Positions 15,375 through 23,482 of a stretch of DNA of 48,144 nt are shown one piece after another (the stretch's first letter is position 1; the number at the start of each line of letters is the position of its first letter). A program made the translations under genes and the position numbers. The notes under the pieces are model-generated. The model saw nothing but the letters and a program-made list of their open reading frames with translations. It had not been told where the DNA came from and made no database searches. Source of the stretch: Comamonadaceae bacterium. Its GTDB lineage: Bacteria; Pseudomonadota; Gammaproteobacteria; Burkholderiales; Burkholderiaceae_C. The DNA is taken from assembly GCA_947485165.1 (NCBI GenBank), contig CANKRG010000012.1, forward strand, positions 1-48,144, read 5' to 3'.

Positions 15375-15425
15375 TGCTGCCTATGGTGTGTGCGCTGATG
15401 CGGTGGCTGAAGAAACGGCGAATAG
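15375..15425 (+). repeat. Direct repeat, right copy (partial NTF2-like 3' end)
   Basis: Translating in the matching frame gives MRWLKKR again, as at the end of the NTF2-like protein, but there is no upstream coding sequence. It is a dead fragment. Confidence 0.7.
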
Positions 15426-15447
15426 CTAACCGTTAATCCGCCCGTTA

Positions 15448-15496
15448 TTTACTATACTTTTAATAGCACCTTAGGCAATAAATACGCCGACTAGAG
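15448..15496 (-). repeat. Dispersed element copy E
   Basis: The reverse complement reads CTCTAGTCGGCGTATTT, ATTGCCT, AAGGT, GCTAT, TAAAAGT, ATAGT. It is a full-length copy of the element in minus orientation. Confidence 0.75.
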
Positions 15497-15571
15497 TCAT
15501 TTTTTTGCCTCTTTTAACGAATTTACCAGTTTAAAAGTTCTCTACGCACTAAACCTTCACGCCAGAAGCGA

Positions 15572-15660
15572 ATAAATTAGGGTCGGATTCCAATTCAGGA
15601 CAACTCCCAGTTCGGCGGACAACCAAACACCATCGAAATTGGACTCTGACCCTAATTTAT
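15572..15660. repeat. MITE/REP-like inverted repeat element
   Basis: The arms ATAAATTAGGGTC-GGATTCCAATT (15572-15595) and its reverse complement with two mismatches (15637-15660) enclose 41 bp. Termini reading GGGTC and TCCAATT recall non-autonomous elements mobilised by REP-associated transposases. No transposase gene is nearby. Confidence 0.6.
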
Positions 15661-15683
15661 GCTGCCACTTGAATCCTAAATTA

Positions 15684-16010
15684 CTAAACGTTACGCACCA
15701 GCCAGCGCGCCAACCTATCTGGTCTCTCTAGCTCGTGCTCCCACACCCGCAGAACCGTCCACCCCAGATGGCAGAGCACGGCATCCACAAACAGCGCTAC
15801 CATGGCGCGAAACCGATGCCTTTGCTGGCTAGCCCGCAAGCGCGGCGGCAAACTCGGCAGCGCCCACCCCATATGCTGCTGCCTGCGCGACCCCGACAGA
15901 CCCTCTTGTCGCAATATTTTGGCCAACGCCACCTCGGTAGACTCATTGCCAGCCCCACGAATCCGCCCCATCAAAGCCGACTGGCGCTCCGCAGAAATCG
16001 TATCCGTCAT
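15684..16010 (-). pseudogene. Very-short-patch repair (Vsr) endonuclease remnant
   Basis: An open frame of 108 residues. MTDTISAERQSALMGRIRGAGNESTEVALAKILRQEGLSG is a good Vsr N-terminus and LGWTVLRVWEHELERPDRL a good Vsr C-terminus. The nuclease core between them has been lost: after VALFVDAVLCH, where intact proteins have FVDGCFWHGC and about 40 more residues, the sequence jumps straight to LGWTV. The preceding PDF-type segment is also scrambled (ALPSLPPRLRASQQRHRFRAM). The zinc and catalytic histidines are therefore missing and the product should be inactive. Vsr genes normally accompany cytosine methylases; none is visible here. It lies three bases beyond the unknown HNH-partner gene on the same strand. 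Confidence 0.7.
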
Positions 16011-16013
16011 GTT

Positions 16014-16421
16014 CTAAGACGCTATTTTGTTTTGAGAAAAAGTCCGCTTTATTTTATTAACCTGCCGAAGCAAACCAAGTGGTGTTAGAAACGTCGGACG
16101 CCAAGCGGATTTGAATTCGAACGGTAAAAACATATGCGGCTTTTTCGTGACGAGGTAACACACACGGTTTACAACATGAATACCGGGCGTTATCCATTGG
16201 TCACCGTCACAATCAACGACTGTCCAAACATAATCTGAAGATGCTGTTTTGAGGGTTGCCCAGTCTTTCCCGTAAGCGGTTAAACCTAGATCGTTCCAAA
16301 TATCTGTCTCTGCAGCGGGGTGACGATACGGTTCAAAATAGGCTTCGAATGCATCTTCATGAAGTATCACAACCGGCTGTAATGCATTGGCTCTGATTGC
16401 ATCAAACGCCATATCAGCCAC
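16014..16421 (-). CDS. Hypothetical protein coupled to HNH endonuclease
   Basis: A 135-residue protein that I do not recognise. It is rich in Trp and Phe (for example HPAAETDIWNDLGLTAYG, YVWTVVDCDGDQWITPGIHVVNRVCYLVTKKP) and ends in a basic stretch (QVNKIKRTFSQNK). It has no signal peptide or membrane segment. I start at GTG 16421: GAGG lies six bases upstream, while the in-frame ATG at 16412 would be about 15 bases from that site. The start overlaps the stop of the HNH gene by eight bases, so the two are translationally coupled and probably act together. It could be an immunity, specificity or structural partner, but that is a guess. Confidence 0.65.
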   Translation of the reverse strand: MADMAFDAIRANALQPVVILHEDAFEAYFEPYRHPAAETDIWNDLGLTAYGKDWATLKTASSDYVWTVVDCDGDQWITPGIHVVNRVCYLVTKKPHMFLPFEFKSAWRPTFLTPLGLLRQVNKIKRTFSQNKIAS

Positions 16422-17226
16422 AATTCACCTCGAAAGTTGCCCGATGTTTCTCTAAGAACGCGCGATCAGGTAAAAACTTCTCCGGCAAAGTTATTGCCTT
16501 ACCTTGCAAAGATAATAAATTGACTTGGGTGAATTCATCCGCTTTGTGTTTCAACTTGTCTGAAATGATGACCTGATAGTCGTTGTTCAAGCTAATCAGC
16601 CCACTGTCAAACGCCCTGTCATGCAACGCCGATAAACACAGGCCGTTATGCGGATTGAGCCGGTTTGCCACGTCTTGGCTCCACGGCACGATATGACTGG
16701 CTACAAGCAGTCGGGAATGATTCACCCCGCTCATGCAACAGCGACCTTGATAACTCGCCAGCACGGCGCGTCTGAAGAACGACTGGTTGACCCGCACCTG
16801 CACAACTGCGCTACGGGTACGACCTACTGCGAGGGTTTCAACGACTTGATCAACGCTTTCCGCACTCAACTCTTCAAATTGCAGCGTTTCGCCATGTGCC
16901 TCAGCCAAGTTTTCCAGTTCGAGCTGACTTTCAACAGCTAAACCTGCCCAATCAGCGTTGAATTCAGTCCAAATTTCACGGTCAAGCTTAGAAGCGCCCT
17001 TTAAGCCGACACGTCCGTTGGCGGTGATGGCGGGGTCAAGGCTGGCAAAGTTAACCAGCTTCATACTCAGCGAAGAAGCCGTTCGTTCCAATAACCGCGC
17101 CAATTGCATGATCTGCGGATTGGTTTTATGCAGCTTGCCAAAGGGCAATTGGCAATACAAATTGAACGCAGCTATAAGTTCTTCACGCGTCCAATCACGA
17201 CGCACGGTAGTTTTAAGTGAAATCAT
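16414..17226 (-). CDS. HNH endonuclease
   Basis: A protein of about 270 residues with a C-terminal HNH nuclease domain. The N-terminal part (RRDWTREELIAAFNLYCQLPFGKLHKTNPQIMQLARLLERTASSLSMKLVNFASLDP) is typical of stand-alone restriction-endonuclease-like HNH proteins (COG3440 type). The catalytic part is GRCCMSGVNHSRLLVASHIVPWSQDVANRLNPHNGLCLSALHDRAFD, with the HIVPW, NPHNGL and HDRAFD signatures intact. It is likely a defence or modification-dependent DNA endonuclease. I prefer ATG 17226; in-frame ATG 17271 or GTG 17274 would add 15-16 residues, and none has a strong ribosome site. It is followed by the coupled unknown gene and the Vsr remnant. Confidence 0.85.
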   Translation of the reverse strand: MISLKTTVRRDWTREELIAAFNLYCQLPFGKLHKTNPQIMQLARLLERTASSLSMKLVNFASLDPAITANGRVGLKGASKLDREIWTEFNADWAGLAVESQLELENLAEAHGETLQFEELSAESVDQVVETLAVGRTRSAVVQVRVNQSFFRRAVLASYQGRCCMSGVNHSRLLVASHIVPWSQDVANRLNPHNGLCLSALHDRAFDSGLISLNNDYQVIISDKLKHKADEFTQVNLLSLQGKAITLPEKFLPDRAFLEKHRATFEVNCG

Positions 17227-17522
17227 GCGTAAATATACTTGAGATGTGGTGGATTCAACAACGATACGCATCACTGCTTCAGAAAGCCGGCTAGAAGGCC
17301 GTCTTCACAGGCCTTACAGCACACCCGCCAGTATTCGCAAATAAAACTTATGCAATTTGCTTTGCAGCAAAGCTTTGTCGGGTAGTTGGGGTTGAATTCA
17401 AAGACAAAAGTCGCGCCAGCGGTGACACAAATACCTCGTATTTGTAGGCTTTTTAAAACCACAAAAAATCTTTAATAAACAGCGTATAGCCAGCGAATTT
17501 ATTGCATAAGCAGCTATTTTAT
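17227..17522. other. Intergenic region between HNH and VapC genes
   Basis: No gene is supported. It contains a perfect 8-bp stem, ACAAATAC-CTC-GTATTTGT (17427-17445), followed after four bases by five T residues. It also holds most of dispersed element copy D. Confidence 0.5.
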
Positions 17523-17532
17523 TTATAGCAAA
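17485..17532 (+). repeat. Dispersed element copy D
   Basis: TATAGCCAGCGAATTT, ATTGCAT, AAGCA, GCTAT, TTTATTT, ATAGC. The right end overlaps the last codons of vapC, so the element may have supplied its stop codon and the LLYLL tail. Confidence 0.7.
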
Positions 17533-17939
17533 TAAAGCAGCACTGGCAAGTGCTTCTGATAATTCAAAAAATCATTGCCCACGCTGAAAATGGGCAGTTG
17601 GTGGTTGATGGATACGGCGCAGATCAACAGGTCAGTATTTGAACCTTGCACGCCATTGGCGCGGCAGGTGTTGAAGACTTCGGCCGCTTTTTCGTAATCT
17701 TGCATCGCCAAAGGTAGGTCCTCAAACGCGGTGAGTGTGCTTTTTAGGGCGACAAATCCTGCCTGTGTTTTGATGCCGCTGAGCAGCTCTTGCCTGATCG
17801 CACCCAGCATCACAGCGCGACCATCTTGCATCAGGTCTGCCAATGCTTTGACGACGTTTTGCTGTTCCGTGCTTAAAGCTGCATTTTTAGGACGGCGCAG
17901 CGCAAGTGACCAGACTGAGGTGTCAACCAATACCTTCAT
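17523..17939 (-). CDS. vapC: VapC-type PIN domain ribonuclease toxin
   Basis: A 138-residue PIN domain protein. The N-terminal Asp in VLVDTSVW, the Glu in IRQELLSG and the Asp of SNTDLLICA form the acidic metal site, and FSVGNDF supplies the last acidic residue. PIN toxins of type II systems cleave tRNA or rRNA. It is encoded nine bases after the antitoxin gene. The final residues (VLLYLL) are translated from dispersed-element DNA. There is no sign of inactivation. Confidence 0.85.
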   Translation of the reverse strand: MKVLVDTSVWSLALRRPKNAALSTEQQNVVKALADLMQDGRAVMLGAIRQELLSGIKTQAGFVALKSTLTAFEDLPLAMQDYEKAAEVFNTCRANGVQGSNTDLLICAVSINHQLPIFSVGNDFLNYQKHLPVLLYLL

Positions 17940-17948
17940 TTCAAGCCA

Positions 17949-18167
17949 TCAGCCCGATACGGGCGAACGGGTGGCTGAACGCTGGGCTTTGTAGTCGTAG
18001 TCATCGTCATACTCAACCGTGCCGAAAAATTCCAGCAATTTCAACTGCTTACGCCGCTGCACGTACTCCAGCAAAGCCTGCGTCACCACGTCTTTCTTGG
18101 TACGCTGGCCGCCGAGCTGACGTGCCTCTTCAATCAAACTGTCGTCTAAAGCTAAGTTAGTGGCCAT
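17949..18167 (-). CDS. vapB: VapB-type antitoxin (ribbon-helix-helix)
   Basis: A 72-residue protein. ATNLALDDSLIEEARQLGGQRTKKDVVTQALLEYVQRRKQLKLLEFFGTVEYD matches the VapB/DUF2191 family: a ribbon-helix-helix N-terminus for DNA binding and a C-terminal toxin-neutralising segment ending at EYDDDYDY. It precedes the toxin gene, as usual for vapBC. GGAC six bases before the ATG is a fair ribosome site. The complex probably represses its own promoter through the CACACA-N6-TGTGTG repeat upstream. Confidence 0.85.
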   Translation of the reverse strand: MATNLALDDSLIEEARQLGGQRTKKDVVTQALLEYVQRRKQLKLLEFFGTVEYDDDYDYKAQRSATRSPVSG

Positions 18168-18211
18168 TTTTACGTCCTATGATTGGTTTTCGCCATTTTT
18201 ACACATAATTT

Positions 18212-18229
18212 CACACAACACAATGTGTG
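18212..18229 (-). promoter_or_regulatory. Candidate VapBC operator
   Basis: The inverted repeat CACACA-N6-TGTGTG lies 45-62 bases upstream of the vapB start and overlaps a TTGTGT that could serve as -35 for TAAAAA about 16 bp further on. Confidence 0.45.
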
Positions 18230-18279
18230 GATATTGATATGATTTCTAAAACAACTCAAAAATAGAGACAAAAATGCAG

Positions 18280-18325
18280 CTAGCCTGTGTATGTATTACC
18301 TAACAAGCTATCAAAAAAATAGCAA
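18280..18325 (+). repeat. Dispersed element copy H
   Basis: CTAGCCTGTGTATGT, ATTACCT, AACAA, GCTAT, CAAAAAA, ATAGC. It is a full-length copy that ends exactly at the stop codon of the SDR gene. Confidence 0.75.
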
Positions 18326-19117
18326 TCACCCTCGCCCCACAAACGGCATATTCGTCGCCATCACGGTGTGGAACAGCACATTCGCGTTCAGCGGCAAACT
18401 GGCCATATAGACCACCGATTGACCGACGATGTTGACGTCCATCAAGGGTTCGATTTCTATGTTGCCATTGGCTTGCAAGATACCTGTGGCCATGCGGGCG
18501 GCCATTTCTGTGGCTGCATTGCCAATGTCTATTTGACCTACAGCGATGTCGTATTTACGGCCGTCCAGGCTGGCGGTTTTGGTCAGGCCGCGCACGCCGT
18601 GCTTGGTAGCTGTGTAGGCCATTGAATTGGGGCGCGGGGTGGTGGATGAGATGGAGCCGTTGTTGATGATGCGGCCGCCGCGTGGGGATTGGGCTTTCAT
18701 GGTTTTGAAGGCTTGCTGGATGCACAAAAACATGCCGGTGAGGTTGATGTCCACCACGTTTTGCCATTGTTCCACCGTCCAGTCTTCAAACGAGCCAGGC
18801 GGGTTGCCGACGCCGGCGTTGTTGAACAACACATCGACGCGGCCAAAGGCTTTGACGGCAGCGGCGAAGAGCGCTTGCACGGATTCGATTTTGGACACGT
18901 CGGTGGATACGGCTAAGGCCTTACCAACAGTGCCCACACCCGCGCCAGACTGGCTGATGACCTCTTGCAGCGGTTCGACACGGCGACCGGCTAAAACGAC
19001 GTTGTAACCAGCGGCCAAGAGTGCCAATGCGGCGGCTTTACCTACGCCTGAGCCTGCGCCTGTGACGATGGCTACTTTAGGAGCAGATTTAGTCATTGTG
19101 TTTGAAGGTGTTGTCAT
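18326..19117 (-). CDS. SDR family oxidoreductase
   Basis: A 263-residue classical short-chain dehydrogenase. The NAD(P) motif is [17 protein letters not shown], the structural motif is [10 protein letters not shown], the catalytic Ser lies in [12 protein letters not shown], and the Tyr-Lys pair is in [14 protein letters not shown]. The family covers 3-oxoacyl-ACP reductase-like and alcohol-dehydrogenase-like enzymes, so the substrate is open. It is a different SDR from the one in the lipid cluster. The start may be ATG 19096 ([13 protein letters not shown]), which gives a tighter N-terminus. It lies downstream of rnr on the same strand with 49 A+T-rich bases between. The stop codon abuts a dispersed repeat. 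Confidence 0.85.
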   Translation of the reverse strand: MTTPSNTMTKSAPKVAIVTGAGSGVGKAAALALLAAGYNVVLAGRRVEPLQEVISQSGAGVGTVGKALAVSTDVSKIESVQALFAAAVKAFGRVDVLFNNAGVGNPPGSFEDWTVEQWQNVVDINLTGMFLCIQQAFKTMKAQSPRGGRIINNGSISSTTPRPNSMAYTATKHGVRGLTKTASLDGRKYDIAVGQIDIGNAATEMAARMATGILQANGNIEIEPLMDVNIVGQSVVYMASLPLNANVLFHTVMATNMPFVGRG

Positions 19118-19166
19118 GCTTGTCTAATCTTTTTAAATTAATGTTTTTAACGAATCTCTTTTAACT

Positions 19167-21593
19167 TTATCTTCTTGATTTCATTTTTTTCTTAAAAACA
19201 CCCGCGTTGTTTTCTTTTTTTGCAGCTACTTTGGCGCTGCTTTTAGTCATCGGGCCAGGGCCGGACAAGCTGGAAAGCCCAGTTTTGCTGACCGCTGCGA
19301 CGTTGGATGATTTGCTGGATTTTTTGGCTTTGCTTTTACGCTCAGACACGGCTGATTTAGGCGCTTTGTCTGAAGAATGTGCATTACCCGAGTGGCTGGC
19401 TTTGCTGCGGTCTGAGCGGGGTGCACCGTAGGAAGCAGATTTCTCGTTACCTCCGCCATAGCCTTTGTCCTTCATGGCGCGGGCGAGCAAGTCGTCACCC
19501 TTGGGCACGAACCTGAAATCGATTTTTCTGGCGTCCAAATCAACCTTGCTGACCTGCACCCGCACCCGCGTGCCGATGGCGTATTTGATGCCGGTGCGTT
19601 CGCCGCGCAGCTCTTGGCGGGCTTCGTCGAACTTGAAGTATTCGCCACCCAGCTCGGTAATGTGGATCAAACCCTCTACAAACATGGCGTCCAGCGTGAT
19701 GAACAAACCAAAGCTGGTGACAGAGCTGACCACGCCGTCGAACTCTTCGCCCAAATACTCGCGCATGTACTTGCATTTGAGCCAAGCTTCGACGTCGCGA
19801 CTGGCTTCGTCGGCGCGGCGCTCGTTGGCGCTGCAATGCAGACCAGCGGCTTGCCAGGCCATGATTTCTTTGGTGGGAGCGACGGTTTTTTCTGCTTTGG
19901 CCGTGGGTGCTTTCACCCTTGAAGCCAAGCGCTTCGCCAGTTTGTCTTGCGCCTCGCCCGGTGTGGGCAACGTTGGTAACTTGTACTTGCCGTTGCTCAA
20001 TATCGCTTTGATGACGCGGTGCACCAGCAAGTCTGGGTAGCGGCGAATCGGGCTGGTGAAATGCGTGTACGCGTCGTAGGCCAAACCGAAATGCCCGCTG
20101 TTGCTAGGCGTGTAGATGGCTTGCGACATGGAGCGCAACAGCATGGTGTGGATTTGCAGCGCATCGGGCCGGTCTTTGGTGGCCAGCGCAATAGCTTGAA
20201 ATTCGCCCGGTTTCGGATCGTCGCCAATCGTCAGCGGAATGCCCGTGGCTTTCAGGTAGTTGCGCAGAGTTTCCTGCTTTTCAGGCGTCGGGCCTTCGTG
20301 CACGCGGAACAGGCCGGCGTGTTTGCTTTGGGCGATGTAGTCGGCACTGCAGACGTTGGCCGCCAACATGGCCTCTTCAATCAAGCGATGCGCTTCGTTG
20401 CGGGTGCGGGCGATGATTTTTTCGATGCGGCCGTTTTCGTCGCAAACAATTTGCGTCTCGGTCGTTTCAAAATCAACCGCACCACGCACGGCGCGGGACG
20501 ACAGCAGCGCTTTGTAGACGTCGCTTAGATTCAGCAGATCTTGCACCCGTGCCTTGCGTTTGGCGGCTTCTGGGCCTTTGGTGTTGCTCAAAATCGCGGC
20601 AACTTCGGTGTAGGTAAAACGCGCGTGGCTGAACATCACTGCGGGGTAGAACTGGTAGGCGTGCACATCTCCTTTGGCGGTGACCAGCATGTCGCAGACC
20701 ATGCACAGACGCTCGACATCGGGATTCAGCGAACACAGGCCGTTCGACAGCTTTTCAGGCAGCATGGGGATGACGCGGCGTGGGAAGTAAACGCTGGTGG
20801 CGCGGTCGTAGGCGTCAATGTCAATCGCCGAGCCGTTTTCAACGTAGTGGCTCACGTCGGCAATGGCGACCAGCAAGCGCCAACCTTTGGCTCTGCCGAC
20901 TTTGGCGGGCTCGCAATAGACGGCATCGTCAAAGTCGCGGGCGTCTTCACCGTCGATGGTGACCAAGGGCACATCGGTCAAATCAACGCGGTCTTTTTTG
21001 TCTTGCGGGCGCACTTTGTCGGGCAACACGCGGGCTTGAGCAATGCAGGCTTCTGAAAAAATATGCGGCACACTGTATTTGCGCACGGCAATTTCGATTT
21101 CCATGCCCGGGTCATCCACCTCACCCAGCACCTCGATGACGCGGCCTACGGGTTGGCCAAACAAGGCCGGCGGCTCGGTCAATTCCACTACCACGATTTG
21201 GCCGGTTTTAGCGCCACCCGTGCCGCTTTTGGGAATCAGCACGTCTTGCCCGAAGCGTTTGTCTTCAGGTGCCATGATCCAAATACCGCTTTCAAACAGC
21301 AGCCGCCCGATGATGGGCTGGTCAGAGCGTGCCAAAATCTCGGTCACACGCCCTTCTGGTCTACCCCGTCTGTCTTGCCGCACGATACTGACTTTGACGT
21401 GGTCTTTGTGCAAAACGGCGCGCATTTCGTTCACAGGCAAGAAGATATCCGCTTCGCTGTCGTCTCGGATCACAAAGCCGTGGCCGTCTCGGTGGCCTTG
21501 CACAACGCCAGAGACTTCGGCGAGTAATCCTCGACCCACCGGGAAATCATTTGAAGTATTTGTGCTGTTAATAGCACCGTTGTCGCGATTCAT
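19167..21593 (-). CDS. rnr: Ribonuclease R
   Basis: An 808-residue 3'-5' exoribonuclease of the RNB family that degrades structured RNA. Cold-shock-like domains come first (GLLAEVSGVVQGHRDGHGFVIRDD and IFLPVNEMRAVLHKDHV). The RNB catalytic domain starts at RVDLTDVPLVTIDGEDARDFDDAVYCEP with the metal-binding Asp cluster. Next come FGLAYDAYTHFTSPIRRYPDLLVHR and an S1 domain (GEEFDGVVSSVTSFGLFITLDAMFVEGLIHITEL). The tail is rich in Lys, Ser and Arg, typical of RNase R. The length is close to the Escherichia coli enzyme. No ribosome site precedes the ATG. It is divergent from tRNA-Leu(CAG). Confidence 0.95.
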   Translation of the reverse strand: MNRDNGAINSTNTSNDFPVGRGLLAEVSGVVQGHRDGHGFVIRDDSEADIFLPVNEMRAVLHKDHVKVSIVRQDRRGRPEGRVTEILARSDQPIIGRLLFESGIWIMAPEDKRFGQDVLIPKSGTGGAKTGQIVVVELTEPPALFGQPVGRVIEVLGEVDDPGMEIEIAVRKYSVPHIFSEACIAQARVLPDKVRPQDKKDRVDLTDVPLVTIDGEDARDFDDAVYCEPAKVGRAKGWRLLVAIADVSHYVENGSAIDIDAYDRATSVYFPRRVIPMLPEKLSNGLCSLNPDVERLCMVCDMLVTAKGDVHAYQFYPAVMFSHARFTYTEVAAILSNTKGPEAAKRKARVQDLLNLSDVYKALLSSRAVRGAVDFETTETQIVCDENGRIEKIIARTRNEAHRLIEEAMLAANVCSADYIAQSKHAGLFRVHEGPTPEKQETLRNYLKATGIPLTIGDDPKPGEFQAIALATKDRPDALQIHTMLLRSMSQAIYTPSNSGHFGLAYDAYTHFTSPIRRYPDLLVHRVIKAILSNGKYKLPTLPTPGEAQDKLAKRLASRVKAPTAKAEKTVAPTKEIMAWQAAGLHCSANERRADEASRDVEAWLKCKYMREYLGEEFDGVVSSVTSFGLFITLDAMFVEGLIHITELGGEYFKFDEARQELRGERTGIKYAIGTRVRVQVSKVDLDARKIDFRFVPKGDDLLARAMKDKGYGGGNEKSASYGAPRSDRSKASHSGNAHSSDKAPKSAVSERKSKAKKSSKSSNVAAVSKTGLSSLSGPGPMTKSSAKVAAKKENNAGVFKKKMKSRR

Positions 21594-21693
21594 GCTTTTG
21601 GTTTTGATACAATCACCCTTTTCCTGAAATTCAAAATTTTGTTTCTTGGCTAAATCTAGGTTTACTTAGCGTTTTAGCCACTAAATATCATGG

Positions 21694-21778
<85 letters not shown>

Positions 21779-21866
21779 AATCTACTATTTTTCTGATTCT
21801 AACCGTACAAACGCCGAACAAACAGCAAAGCACGCGGTCGTTTGACGTCAATTTATAAACTCGCAT

Positions 21867-23306
21867 TTAAAGAGTCCGCGAACCCAACATCTGGCGCGGA
21901 TCGACCCAGGCGTCGAACTGCTCGGCACTCACCTCACCCATCACCAGCGCCGCTTCGCGCAACGTGGTGTGGTGCTTGTGGGCATGTTTGGCAATCTGCG
22001 CCGCACGGTCATAGCCGATGTGCGGTGCCAGCGCGGTGACCAGCATGAGCGAGCTGTTTAGCAACGCCTGCACCCGTGCCTCGTTCACCTGGATCCCGAC
22101 CACACAGTGCCGGGTGAAACTGCACATCGCGTCGGCCAGCAGACGCAGGCTATCCAGGGTGTCCAGGGCTATCAGCGGCTTGTAGACGTTGAGCTCGAAG
22201 TGGCCTTGGCTGGCGGCGAAGCCGATGGCGGCATCGTGGCCCATCACCTGCGCGCACACCATGGTCAGCGCTTCGATTTGGGTCGGGTTCACCTTGCCGG
22301 GCATAATTGAACTGCCAGGTTCGTTTTCGGGCAATTGCAACTCCCCCAAACCCGCGCGCGGACCGCTGCCCATGAGGCGGATGTCATTGGCGATCTTGAT
22401 CAAGGCGATCGCCAGCATCCTCAAAGCGGCATGAAAAGCCACCAAAGCTTCGTGGCCAGACATCGCGGCAAACAGATTGTCTGCCTGCACCAGTGGCAGC
22501 TTCAGCTGAATGGCTAGCCTATCAACCACGCGTTTGCCAAACTCTGGGGGCGTGTTCAGCCCCGTTCCCACCGCGGTTCCACCAATTGCGAGTGTATGCA
22601 CGGCCTTGAGCGCATGCAGGATGGCCGCCTGACACAGCACAATTTGCGCCTCGTAGCCACCAAACTCCTGCCCCAGCGTCACCGGTGTTGCATCCTGCAG
22701 GTGTGTCCGGCCAATTTTCACGATGGTTTCAAAAGCCAAGGCTTTGGCCTTCAAGGCACTGCGCAAGGCTTTCAAGGCGGGCAGCAAGCTCAGCTTGGCT
22801 TGCAGCGCTACGGCGATGTGCATGGCGGTCGGGAAGACATCGTTGGAGGACTGCCCAAGATTCACATCGTCGTTCGGGTGAATACGTTGTGTCTTAACGG
22901 CCATGCCTGCTTTCGCTGACTTCATATCATGGGCGCGAGATGCGAGATTAGCCACCACTTCGTTGACATTCATGTTGCTTTGCGTGCCCGAGCCGGTTTG
23001 CCACACCGACAGCGGGAACTCCACATCAAACTGGCCCGCCGCCACCTGCGATGCCGCGTCTACGATGGCTTGTGCTTTGGTCGCTTCGAGCAGGTGCAAG
23101 TCCCGGTTCACCCCGGCCGCAGCCCATTTGACCCAGGCCAGCGCATGGATCACGTCCAGCGGCATGCGCTGTTCGCCGATGGCGAAAAAATGCAGACTTC
23201 GCGCCGTCTGCGCCCCCCAAAGTGCATCGGCGGGCACTTCGACAGGGCCGAAGCTGTCGGATTCTATGCGTGTTTCTATGCGTGTTTTTGTGCGTGTATT
23301 ACTCAA
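21867..23306 (-). CDS. fumC: Fumarate hydratase class II
   Basis: A homotetrameric, iron-free fumarase interconverting fumarate and malate in the TCA cycle. ESDSFGPVEVPADALWGAQTARS, VWQTGSGTQSNMNVNEV, HPNDDVNLGQSSNDVFPTAMH, GRTHLQDATPVTLGQE and the superfamily signature GSSIMPGKVNPTQ are all present. No ATG lies near the usual N-terminus. I propose TTG 23306, with GGAA seven bases upstream, giving 479 residues; the next ATG upstream (23447) would add 47 unlikely residues. The first codons are a 12-bp tandem repeat (three units, 23262-23297) encoding TR(T/I)(K/E) units. The gene is more G+C rich than the flanking housekeeping genes. It also neighbours no other TCA gene. Confidence 0.92.
   Translation of the reverse strand: MSNTRTKTRIETRIESDSFGPVEVPADALWGAQTARSLHFFAIGEQRMPLDVIHALAWVKWAAAGVNRDLHLLEATKAQAIVDAASQVAAGQFDVEFPLSVWQTGSGTQSNMNVNEVVANLASRAHDMKSAKAGMAVKTQRIHPNDDVNLGQSSNDVFPTAMHIAVALQAKLSLLPALKALRSALKAKALAFETIVKIGRTHLQDATPVTLGQEFGGYEAQIVLCQAAILHALKAVHTLAIGGTAVGTGLNTPPEFGKRVVDRLAIQLKLPLVQADNLFAAMSGHEALVAFHAALRMLAIALIKIANDIRLMGSGPRAGLGELQLPENEPGSSIMPGKVNPTQIEALTMVCAQVMGHDAAIGFAASQGHFELNVYKPLIALDTLDSLRLLADAMCSFTRHCVVGIQVNEARVQALLNSSLMLVTALAPHIGYDRAAQIAKHAHKHHTTLREAALVMGEVSAEQFDAWVDPRQMLGSRTL
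23262..23297 (-). repeat. 12-bp tandem repeat at the fumC start
   Basis: Two identical units, TTCTATGCGTGT, and one variant, TTTTGTGCGTGT, on the plus strand. They encode repeated Thr-Arg-Ile-Glu in the fumarase N-terminus. Confidence 0.8.
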
Positions 23307-23482
23307 AGTTAATTTCCGTGAGTTTAGAATTTCATTGTGGCATAACAAGACAAGTACCGCAAAAACCGTGGTTTCATTTATCGCTTGACTTATGTGTGCC
23401 AACACACAGTCAAGCAACGACTCAGCGTGCATTATCAGCAGTTCCAAATCGATCTAATTTCCTCAACTTTTAGGAGATCACC

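Larger units (their letters stand above)
15316..15683. other. Gene-free stretch of repeats
   Basis: No gene is supported here. The stretch holds the right copy of the NTF2-end repeat, one dispersed-element copy and a MITE-like inverted repeat, all listed separately. Confidence 0.6.

Noticed and set aside
15735-16088. Plus-strand open frames across the Vsr remnant and its neighbour
   Set aside because: They are antisense shadows, rich in Arg, Pro and His. The minus-strand frame matches the Vsr ends.
17271-17462. A 63-residue open frame on the minus strand with many Cys residues (MVLKSLQIRGICVTAG onward)
   Set aside because: No ribosome site, composition not protein-like, and it runs across a palindromic hairpin. 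Treated as intergenic.
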